Assembly (NCBI RefSeq): GCF_026017845.1 | Contig: NZ_CP100416.1 | Coordinates: 5,948,158 to 6,012,157, forward strand | Direction: 5' to 3' | Length of the DNA: 64,000 bases | Source: Amycolatopsis mediterranei | GTDB lineage: Bacteria > Actinomycetota > Actinomycetes > Mycobacteriales > Pseudonocardiaceae | Shown here: one piece after another, positions 57,965 to 64,000 of the stretch | How the letters are laid out: each line of letters starts with the position of its first letter | Numbering within the stretch: position 1 is the stretch's first letter | Translations under genes and position numbers: made by a program | The notes under the pieces: model-generated | Databases searched by the model: none | What the model was told of the DNA's origin: nothing | Seen by the model: the letters and a program-made list of their open reading frames with translations, nothing else

Positions 57965-59382
57965 GGTTCGAGCTCCGTCGCGTCGGGCAGCAGGGGGAGC
58001 CAGAACTCGACGACGGTGCCGACCCCGGGTGTGCTGTCCACGGAGAGCCAGCCGTGCGCCGCTTCGGCGCGCTCGTGCATCTCGACCAGCCCGAAGTGGC
58101 CGGTGCCGGCGTCGCCGCCGGCCGTCCCGACGCCGTCGTCGCTGATCCGCACCAGGGTTCCGTTGTCCACTGTGGACAGCGTGACGCCGACCCGGGTGGC
58201 GCGCGCGTGCTTGTGGACGTTGCTCAGCGCCTCCTGGCAGATCCGGTACACGGTGATCGCCGCTTCGGGCGACGGCTCGGCGGTCAGCTCGTCCCGCACC
58301 TCGTGCGCCAGTCCCCAGCGGCCCGCGACGTCGTCGGTGTAGGCCGTGACCGCCTCCACCAGGCCGTGCCGGTCGAGTTCCGGCGGCCGCAGCCGGGAGA
58401 CCAGGCCGCGCAGCCGGGCGATCGCGGCGGTGACCGACTCGTCGAGGCTGCCGACCGCGCTCGCGTGCGGTTCCGGCAGCCGGGAGGCCAGCAGCTGCAG
58501 GCGCATGCCGACGGCCACCATGGACTGGATCGACTCGTCGTGGACGTCCCAGGCGATCCGGCGCCGCTCCACCTCCTGGGCCTCGACGAGGTGCCCGACC
58601 AGCCGGCGGCGTTCGCGCAGGGCCTGCTCGGCGTTGCGGCGTTCGGTCATGTCGCGGGTGACCTTCCCGAAGCCCTGCAGCCGGCCCTGCTCGTCGAACA
58701 GCGCGGTGATCACCACGTTCGCCCAGAACCGGGTGCCGTCCTTGCGCAGCCGCCACCCCTCGTCCTCCAGCCGCCCCTGTTCGACGGCGATCTCCAGCTC
58801 CCGCGCCGGCTTCCCGGCCGCCACGTCGTCAGCCGGGTAGAAGACCGAGAAGTGCTTCCCGATGATCTCCTCGGCCGCGTACCCTTTGATGCGCTGGGCG
58901 CCGGTGTTCCAGCTCGAAATGTGCCCGCCGGTGTCCAGCATGAAGATGCCGTAGTCCTGGACGCTCTGGACGAGCAGGCGGAACCGTTCCTCGCTCTCCC
59001 GCAGCGCCAGCTCGGCCGTGCGGCGTTCGGTCACGTCACGGGTGACCTTCCCGAACCCGCGCATCCGCCCCTGCTCGTCGAACAGCGCGGTGATCACCAC
59101 GTTCGCCCAGAACCGGGTGCCGTCCTTGCGCAGCCGCCACCCTTCGTCCTCCAGCCGCCCCTGTGCGGCCGCGACCTCGAGGGCGCGGGCCGGCTTTCCG
59201 GCCGCCACGTCCTCGGCCGGGTAGAACACCGAGAAGTGCTTTCCCACGATCTCCGCCGCCGTGTACCCCTTGATGCGCTCCGCCCCCGCGTTCCACGTCG
59301 AGATCCGGCCCCCGGTGTCGAGCATGAAGATCCCGTAGTCCAGTACTCCCTGCACCAACAGGCGGAACCGGTCGTCGTCCAT
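57961..59382 (-). CDS. Tandem-PAS histidine kinase (NarL/DesK type)
   Basis: 473 residues, no membrane helix. Two nearly identical PAS domains (about 4-125 and 132-253; each DYGIFMLDTGG, IKGY, GKHFSVFYPA, RKDGTRFWANVVITALFDEQ), then the dimerisation domain with phospho-His in IAWDVHDES (about 281), and the HATPase: EALSNVHKHARA, RISDDGVG, GHFGLVEMHERA. Cytoplasmic sensor, perhaps with haem or flavin in the PAS domains, not provable here. Its partner is the overlapping receiver-only protein; the DNA-binding NarL protein may also be phosphorylated. Confidence 0.93.
   Translation of the reverse strand: MDDDRFRLLVQGVLDYGIFMLDTGGRISTWNAGAERIKGYTAAEIVGKHFSVFYPAEDVAAGKPARALEVAAAQGRLEDEGWRLRKDGTRFWANVVITALFDEQGRMRGFGKVTRDVTERRTAELALRESEERFRLLVQSVQDYGIFMLDTGGHISSWNTGAQRIKGYAAEEIIGKHFSVFYPADDVAAGKPARELEIAVEQGRLEDEGWRLRKDGTRFWANVVITALFDEQGRLQGFGKVTRDMTERRNAEQALRERRRLVGHLVEAQEVERRRIAWDVHDESIQSMVAVGMRLQLLASRLPEPHASAVGSLDESVTAAIARLRGLVSRLRPPELDRHGLVEAVTAYTDDVAGRWGLAHEVRDELTAEPSPEAAITVYRICQEALSNVHKHARATRVGVTLSTVDNGTLVRISDDGVGTAGGDAGTGHFGLVEMHERAEAAHGWLSVDSTPGVGTVVEFWLPLLPDATELEP
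58640..59370. repeat. 384-base direct duplication of PAS-coding DNA
   Basis: The two PAS domains of the histidine kinase are encoded by directly repeated DNA 384 bases (128 codons) apart. Long blocks are identical or almost so, for example the stretch following GCTCGTCGAACAGCGCGG at 58689 and 59073. High nucleotide identity points to recent duplication or gene conversion. Confidence 0.85.
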
Positions 59383-59433
59383 GCGGCAACTCTGCCGGAT
59401 CGCCGCCCGCCCGGCACGGCCACCGGCGGCGGG

Positions 59434-59904
59434 TCAGCCCGCGAGCTCGGCGGCCGCGGCGGGCAGGACACACCAGACCACCTTCCCGCGGCCGTGGCGC
59501 GCGGTCCCCCGCACCGAGGACAGGCGGTCGACGAGGGGGAGCCCCCAGCCGCCGTCGGGCCCGGCCGGACGCCGCACCGGGGGCGCCGGGTTGTCGTCGA
59601 AGACCTCGATGCGGACATCCGCGCCGTCCACGCTCAGCCGCAGGACCGGGTCACCGCAGCCGTGGCGCAGCGCGTTGGCCGCGAGCTCGGTGACGACCAG
59701 CAGCGCGTCGTCGATGGCGGCACCGGCGGTCCAGGCCAGCAGGGCGAGCCGGGTGAACCGGCGAGCGGCGGCCAGGTCGCCCGCCGAGCCGGTCAGCACG
59801 CACTCCGCGGTCAGCGGGACAGGGAAGTTCACGCTGCCAGCCTGCTCGCCGGGCACCCGGCGGCGCGAGATGCAAAAGACCCCACCCGCCTGGTGCAGGT
59901 GCAT
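59434..59904 (-). CDS. RsbW-like ATP-binding anti-sigma protein
   Basis: 156 residues from ATG 59904, whose A overlaps the NarL-gene stop (TGATG). GHKL fold: VVTELAANALRHG (N-box), RIEVFDDNPAPP and GGWGLPLVDRL. The conserved part begins at VNFPVPLTAECVLTG, so an in-frame GTG at 59832 is an alternative start with a weaker binding site. It should bind a STAS protein or a sigma factor; the STAS protein at 57190 is a candidate partner. Confidence 0.82.
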   Translation of the reverse strand: MHLHQAGGVFCISRRRVPGEQAGSVNFPVPLTAECVLTGSAGDLAAARRFTRLALLAWTAGAAIDDALLVVTELAANALRHGCGDPVLRLSVDGADVRIEVFDDNPAPPVRRPAGPDGGWGLPLVDRLSSVRGTARHGRGKVVWCVLPAAAAELAG

Positions 59905-60551
59905 CAGCCGATGAGGCCCTCCCGGCGGGCCACCGCGACGGCTTCGAGCTTCGACCGCGCGCCGAGCTTCTCCAGCACCCGCTGCACGTGGTTGCGCGTG
60001 GTGTTGCGGGAGACGCCCAGCCGGGCGCCGATCTCGTCGGTGGTCGCGCCCTCGGCGAGCAGGTCGAGGGTTTCGCGTTCCCGCGCGGTCAGCGCCGCGC
60101 CCCCGCCGGACCCCCGGCCGGTGAGCCGGTCGAAGACGCCGGGCAGCAGCTCCGGGTCGAAGACCACGCCGCCGGCGGCGACGTCCCGCACAGCCGATTC
60201 GAGCACGCCGAGCTGAGCGGACTTCAGCAGCAGCCCCGCGCCACCCACCTTGGCGACCTGCACGGCGACGGCGGGCGTCGCGTCGCCGGTCAGCACCAGC
60301 ACCCGCGCGCCACCCGCGGCGAGCCGCGGGATGACGTCCAGGGCGTCGCCGTCGGCGAGCCGCCGGTCCAGCACCACGACGTCCGGGGCGTGCTCGAGCG
60401 CGTAGGGCACCGCCTCCGTCCGGGAGCGGGCCCGGCCGACCACGGTGATCCCGTCGGCGCGGTCGAGGGCCAGCTGCAACGCCTCCGCGACCATGTCGTG
60501 GTCCTCCACCAGCAGGACACGAACGGGACGGGGCTCATCGGCGCTGCTCAC
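59904..60551 (-). CDS. NarL/FixJ-family response regulator
   Basis: 215 residues. Receiver domain (VEDHDM, phosphoacceptor Asp62 in VVVLDRRLADGD, Lys in LLLKSAQLG) and a LuxR-type HTH (LTARERETLDLLAEGATTDE, GVSRNTTRNHVQRVLEKL). GTG start. Together with the RsbW-like protein behind it and the tandem-PAS kinase further on it forms one minus-strand signalling run. Confidence 0.92.
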   Translation of the reverse strand: MSSADEPRPVRVLLVEDHDMVAEALQLALDRADGITVVGRARSRTEAVPYALEHAPDVVVLDRRLADGDALDVIPRLAAGGARVLVLTGDATPAVAVQVAKVGGAGLLLKSAQLGVLESAVRDVAAGGVVFDPELLPGVFDRLTGRGSGGGAALTARERETLDLLAEGATTDEIGARLGVSRNTTRNHVQRVLEKLGARSKLEAVAVARREGLIG

Positions 60552-60618
60552 GGTGTTCCCTCACTCCGGTGGTGACTGACCGCCCATCCTAGGCGCCCGG
60601 GTTGGGGATCGCCGCGGG

Positions 60619-61083
60619 TCACCAGGCGGGGGAACTCGGCCGCAGCAGTCCTTCGGGACCGGTCACCGGCAGCCAGTCGACGAGGTCCTCGTGGTGGCCC
60701 GCCGCCCGGAACACCGGCGGGCGGAACGAGCCGGCGGGCGGTCCGGCGACCCGCAGCACCTCGAGGAACCGGGCGACCGCGCGCGGCGCGGGCAGGATTT
60801 CCGGCCCGCCGAGGTAGCCGAGCACCTTCGCCGTACCTGCGCCCGCGGGCTCGACGACCGCCGACCAGCCGTGCACCTCGTCCCAGATGAGGGCCAGGTC
60901 GTGGCCCGGCAGGTCCGGCAGCGTGCGGTCGAGCGCGACGTACCCGGAGGCGGGCACGTCGAGGTCGAGTGAACACGATTCGAAGCCGACGCCGACGGCC
61001 CGGGCGACCCGGGCGAGGTAGGCACGCAGCCCCCGGGCGAAGTGGTATTCGATGTCCCTGCCGAAGCCGATGAGCGTGTTCAT
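60619..61083 (-). CDS. DUF6292 family protein
   Basis: 154 residues. Pattern YHFARGLRAYLARVARAVG, DVPASGYVALDRTLPDLPG and HDLALIWDEVHGWSAVVEP matches DUF6292, a small protein frequent in Pseudonocardiaceae genomes, sometimes several copies. GGGAGG lies 9 bases before the ATG. Function unknown. Confidence 0.85.
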   Translation of the reverse strand: MNTLIGFGRDIEYHFARGLRAYLARVARAVGVGFESCSLDLDVPASGYVALDRTLPDLPGHDLALIWDEVHGWSAVVEPAGAGTAKVLGYLGGPEILPAPRAVARFLEVLRVAGPPAGSFRPPVFRAAGHHEDLVDWLPVTGPEGLLRPSSPAW

Positions 61084-61150
61084 GGTTCCGCCTCCCGCGC
61101 CCGCTGCAGGCTGGGAATACCCGATTCGGTGGGCGATCACACTTTCGTGT

Positions 61151-61852
61151 TCATTCTTCGATCGCCCCGCCCCCCGCCCGCAAGTGCGCGCGGAAAGTCA
61201 AGGAGGGATCCGTTTCCCGCGCCGCAAGGAATTCACCGAAACGCACCTGCTGCCGCAACGGTTCGCCGCCGCGGATCCGGTCGGCCTGGCGGCGTTCGGT
61301 GTCGCGGATTCCTTCGGCGAGGGCGAACAATTCACCCGCACGGGCGAGCGGGACGAAGAGGACACCGTCGTCGTCGCCCAGGACGAGGTCCGCCGGGCCG
61401 ATCCGCCAGGTCCCGACGATCGCCTCGGCCAGCCCGCCGTCGACGCGGGGTCCCAGGCTGAGCGGACCGGTGGGCAGGGAGCCGAGGCTGAACACCGGCA
61501 GCCCGATGGCGCGGATGTCCGCGGTGTCGCGGTGCAGGCCCCAGACCACCACCCCGGAGAGCCCGGCGGCGCGCGCTTCGAGGACGACGAGGTCACCGAC
61601 GCAGCTTTCGTCGAGCCGGCCGCCGTTGTCGACCACCAGCACGCCGCCTTCGGGGGCGTCCTCGAAGGCTTCGAGGAAGACGTCGACACTGCCGACGTGC
61701 CGGGCCGGGACGGCCGGGCCGAACAAGCGGCTGCCCGGCACCACCGCGCGCGTCGGCGCCGGCGCGCAGCGCACCGGGAGCCCGGCGCGGATGCACGCGT
61801 CGGCGAGGTGGGCGGTGGTCAGCGCCGCGAAACGCTGTCTGAGATCGTCCAT
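61151..61852 (-). CDS. RraA-family protein
   Basis: 233 residues. RraA/HMG-aldolase fold: LTTAHLADACIRAGLP, VVDNGGRLDESCVGDL (GG.......G motif), GVVVWGLHRDTADIRAIGLP (in two parts) and VLGDDDGVLFVPLARA. Members are either regulators of RNase E or class II 4-hydroxy-4-methyl-2-oxoglutarate aldolases/oxaloacetate decarboxylases; the metal-binding GD..G motif favours an enzyme. No pathway genes near. Confidence 0.87.
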   Translation of the reverse strand: MDDLRQRFAALTTAHLADACIRAGLPVRCAPAPTRAVVPGSRLFGPAVPARHVGSVDVFLEAFEDAPEGGVLVVDNGGRLDESCVGDLVVLEARAAGLSGVVVWGLHRDTADIRAIGLPVFSLGSLPTGPLSLGPRVDGGLAEAIVGTWRIGPADLVLGDDDGVLFVPLARAGELFALAEGIRDTERRQADRIRGGEPLRQQVRFGEFLAARETDPSLTFRAHLRAGGGAIEE

Positions 61853-61861
61853 GCCCCGAAC

Positions 61862-62191
61862 TTAGCCAGCGTCGCGAGTCTCCCCGCTCAGCCACGCCAG
61901 GTACTCCGCGCTGCCGCCGACGATCGGGGTGGCGATCACCTCCGGCAGGTCGTAGCCGTGCAGCTGCCGGAGGCGTTCGGTGAGCGCCGGGACGCGATCG
62001 GCGGTGGTCTTGATTTCGACCCGCCACTCCTGATCGGTCTGCACGGCGCCCTCCCACCGGTAGACGCTGGTGATCGGGCCGACGACCTGGGCGCAGGCCC
62101 CCAGCCGGGCTTCGACCGCCTGCGCGGCCAGTTCCCGCGCCGCCGCTTCCGAATCCGTCGTGGACGTCACGATCACGTGTTCTGCCGCCAT
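61862..62191 (-). CDS. cutA: CutA1-like divalent cation tolerance protein
   Basis: 109 residues of typical length. VIVTSTTDSEAAARELA, RLGACAQVVGPITSVYRWEG and VEIKTTADRVPAL, ending ATPIVGGSAEYLAWL. Trimeric ferredoxin-like fold, cytoplasmic; linked to copper tolerance in E. coli but of unclear role elsewhere. Confidence 0.93.
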   Translation of the reverse strand: MAAEHVIVTSTTDSEAAARELAAQAVEARLGACAQVVGPITSVYRWEGAVQTDQEWRVEIKTTADRVPALTERLRQLHGYDLPEVIATPIVGGSAEYLAWLSGETRDAG

Positions 62192-62222
62192 GCTCGCGAG
62201 GCTACCGCCGCCGCGACGGGGA

Positions 62223-63797
62223 TCAGGTCGTCGTCCTCGGGCTCGTCGTGGTCGTCGGTGTCGTGGTCGTCGTCTTCGAGCTCGTCGTGGTCGGGGACGT
62301 CGTCGTCGTACGAGTCGGCGTCTTGCGCCGGGTCGTCGCGGGATCCGTGTGCGGCGGTACCACCGTCGCGTGGGTCGTCTCCGGGCTCTCCGGCGACGGC
62401 AGCGTCACCAGCGTGGGTGTCTCGCTCGCCGAGCTCGTCGCCGTCGCCGGCGCCGGGGTGTTCCCCGCCGGGCTGCCGCCGGAGTTGCTCACCGCCACCG
62501 CCACGCCGCCGATCGCGACGACCGCCACCGCGCACAGGCCCACCACCACGCCGCGGCGGGAGGCCCGCCGCCCCGGGGTCGCGCCCTTGGCACCGCCCAG
62601 CGCCGGTGGCGGTGCGCCCGCTCCGAACCCGGGCGTCGCCATCGCGCGCGTCTCCTGCCGCGGCGACGGCACGCGCGGGGCGTCGGCCACCACCGGCGGG
62701 ACCGCCGGCCTCGGCTCCGCCGCCTGCACCAGCCCGGAGCGTCCGGAGGCGAGGGCCGCCGCTCCGAGCGCGACGCCGTACTTCGGGTGGATGTCGACGG
62801 CCGTCGGGCGGCCGAGTTCCGCGGACACCAGCTGGGACACCAGCGGGATGCGCGACGAGCCGCCCACCAGCAGTACCGCGCCGAGGTCGGCCGGGCGCAG
62901 GTTCGCCGAACGCAGGGCGCGGTGCAGCGAACCGATCGTCGCCGCGATCGACGGGCGGATCATCTCCTCGAACTCACCGCGTGTCAGCCGCACCTCGGTC
63001 TGCACCGACGGCAGCAGCACCGGGACGGCCACCTCGGTGTCCGCGGACAGGGCTTCCTTCGCCAGCACGCACTCCTGGCGCAACCGCACGACCGCCGCCA
63101 CCGCGCCCGGGTCGTCCGGGTCGAGCTGCGACAGCTTCCCGTCGAGGGCCCGGTCGACGTGCCCGAACACGGCCTCGTCGAAATCGATGCCGCCCAGGCC
63201 CTCGATGCCTTCCGGGGTGCCGAGGATTTCGAACCCGCCGTTGCGCTTGCGGAGCACGGTCGCGTCGAACGTGCCGCCGCCGAGGTCGTACACCGCGACG
63301 ACCGCACCGTCGTCGAGACGCTCCTGGGCCGCGTAGTGCGCCGCCGCGGCCTCGGGCTCGGTGACCAGGCCGACGTGGTCGATCCCGGTCAGCCTGGGCA
63401 CCTGCTCGAACAGTTCCCGCTTGTACGGTCCCCAGTTCGCCGGGTGGGTCAGCGTGATGCTGTCCGGGCGGCCGCCCTGCTGCCCGGCGACCGTCCGCAC
63501 CACGTACCCGAGCAGGTGGGCCATCAGCGACGCCACCGAGTGCGGCGCGCCGCCGAGCAGCACCGGTGTCGGGTCGCCCAGGCGCCGTTTGAACTCCCGT
63601 GCCACGCGGTCGGGTTCGACGGACGCGCGCCGGCTCGCCGCGTCACCGACGAGCACGCTGCCGTCGGCCCGCAGCAGCACCACCGACGGGATGGCCGCCG
63701 TGCGGTCGCCGAGCGAGACCATTTCGACGTGGCCGGCCCGGTCGACGGCGGCGGCCGTGAAGGTCGTGCCGAGGTCGATGCCCAGTCCGTAACCCAT
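62223..63797 (-). CDS. Hsp70-like protein with TM helix and Thr-rich tail
   Basis: 524 residues. N-terminal 370 residues form an Hsp70/actin-fold ATPase: GIDLGTTFTAAAV, VYDLGGGTFDATVL, LLVGGSSRIPLV. The substrate-binding domain of DnaK is missing. Instead a Pro/Ala linker, one transmembrane helix (GVVVGLCAVAVVAIGGVAVAV, about 413-435) and a 90-residue Ser/Thr/Pro tail outside the cell (TTTTSPTTTSS type) follow. So the ATPase is inside and the tail in the wall. Such proteins occur next to IniA/B/C-like dynamin genes in actinobacteria. The tail is coded by GTC/GTG-type low-complexity DNA. Confidence 0.9.
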   Translation of the reverse strand: MGYGLGIDLGTTFTAAAVDRAGHVEMVSLGDRTAAIPSVVLLRADGSVLVGDAASRRASVEPDRVAREFKRRLGDPTPVLLGGAPHSVASLMAHLLGYVVRTVAGQQGGRPDSITLTHPANWGPYKRELFEQVPRLTGIDHVGLVTEPEAAAAHYAAQERLDDGAVVAVYDLGGGTFDATVLRKRNGGFEILGTPEGIEGLGGIDFDEAVFGHVDRALDGKLSQLDPDDPGAVAAVVRLRQECVLAKEALSADTEVAVPVLLPSVQTEVRLTRGEFEEMIRPSIAATIGSLHRALRSANLRPADLGAVLLVGGSSRIPLVSQLVSAELGRPTAVDIHPKYGVALGAAALASGRSGLVQAAEPRPAVPPVVADAPRVPSPRQETRAMATPGFGAGAPPPALGGAKGATPGRRASRRGVVVGLCAVAVVAIGGVAVAVSNSGGSPAGNTPAPATATSSASETPTLVTLPSPESPETTHATVVPPHTDPATTRRKTPTRTTTTSPTTTSSKTTTTTPTTTTSPRTTT

Positions 63798-63798
63798 T

Positions 63799-64000
63799 TC
63801 AGCCTCCGTCGCCGGTGTGCGCGTGATCCGCGGCCGGGTGGTCTGCGGGAACCGGCTCCGGCTCCTCGATGTGGTGGTCTTCGTGCGCCGGCAGGTGGTG
63901 CGGCACCTCCGGCGTCGGGTCGTGCGGTGCCGGCGGTGGGTCGTCCGGCAGGTGCCGCGCGGCCGGTACGGAGTCCGGCTGCGGCCCGTCGTGCCGCGGT
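63799..64000 (-). CDS. C-terminal end of an acidic His/Pro-rich protein (partial)
   Basis: The last 66 codons of a gene that begins outside the window; stop TGA at 63799-63801, 1 base before the Hsp70-like start. The tail is rich in Pro, His, Asp and Glu (PAPHDPTPEVPHH, AHEDHHIEEPEPV). Position directly upstream of the Hsp70-like gene and composition resemble the C-terminus of IniB-type proteins, but the recognisable N-terminal domain is not here, so this is only a suggestion. Confidence 0.6.
   Translation of the reverse strand, partial: PRHDGPQPDSVPAARHLPDDPPPAPHDPTPEVPHHLPAHEDHHIEEPEPVPADHPAADHAHTGDGG

Noticed and set aside
62228..62345. GTC/GTG-rich low-complexity DNA considered as a non-coding repeat
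   Set aside because: It codes the Thr-rich tail of the Hsp70-like protein in frame.

Overview
This is a very GC-rich stretch (third codon positions almost all G or C) with many GTG/TTG starts, short start-stop overlaps (ATGA, GTGA, TGATG), numerous small transcription factors and secreted enzymes. It reads as the chromosome of a filamentous actinomycete. Protein likenesses (DUF6292, DUF4360, the SelABD set, RsbW/STAS modules, an Hsp70 with a Thr-rich tail) and a recurrent GTCCACTGTGGAC-type near-palindrome fit Pseudonocardiaceae, most likely Amycolatopsis or a close relative. The genus is inference. No phage, IS element, CRISPR array, rRNA or large biosynthetic cluster was seen.

Layout. 1-5.2 kb: a GerW-like small membrane protein, a secreted GH25 lysozyme, and a translationally coupled pair of a double-domain glycosyltransferase and a HemN/HemW-like radical SAM enzyme. 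5.5-13 kb: a large secreted alpha-L-rhamnosidase, a P450, a twin zinc-finger protein, a Na+/H+ antiporter and a CsbD stress protein. 13-19 kb: an SDR with a divergent XRE regulator, then the whole selenocysteine machinery (selB, selA and tRNA-Sec on the minus strand, selD divergent). 19-24 kb: small conserved proteins, an isochorismatase-fold hydrolase, and a beta-lactamase locus organised like Streptomyces cacaoi blaL-blaA-blaB. 24-32 kb: a PucR-type regulator, a TetR/FAD-monooxygenase/hydrolase operon, DoxX and VOC proteins, a scar with two truncated genes, a hydrolase-TetR operon and a DHFR-like reductase. 32-38 kb: a secreted S1 protease, a small secreted protein, an LTA-synthase-like sulfatase, an MT0933-type protein and a VanZ-RDD fusion.

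38-43 kb: a partner-switching module (RsbW-like kinase, SpoIIE-type phosphatase with three apparent frameshifts, STAS protein), then a divergent MMPL exporter/MarR pair. 43-51.9 kb: DUF4360 protein, a tightly overlapping ornithine decarboxylase-SpeD-SpeE spermidine operon behind a GtaA-RICIN secreted protein, an MSMEG_6728-family protein, DUF1883, and an Ala/Pro/Val repeat protein. 52-56.9 kb: MarR, a PaaK-like ligase, an 857-residue membrane TPR protein of unknown function, and DUF4326. 57-60.6 kb: a second signalling island (STAS, receiver-only regulator, tandem-PAS histidine kinase, RsbW-like kinase, NarL-type regulator). 60.6-64 kb: DUF6292, RraA, CutA, an Hsp70-TM-Thr-tail protein and a cut-off acidic protein.

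The most useful points are the tRNA-Sec whose encoded CCA end shares its last base with the selA start codon, the frameshifted phosphatase inside an otherwise intact module, the coupled glycosyltransferase/radical-SAM pair, a 5'-UTR hairpin hiding the ribosome binding site of the TPR membrane protein, the blaL-A-B type locus with a palindromic T-N11-A site, and the paired TetR operators 30 bp apart.
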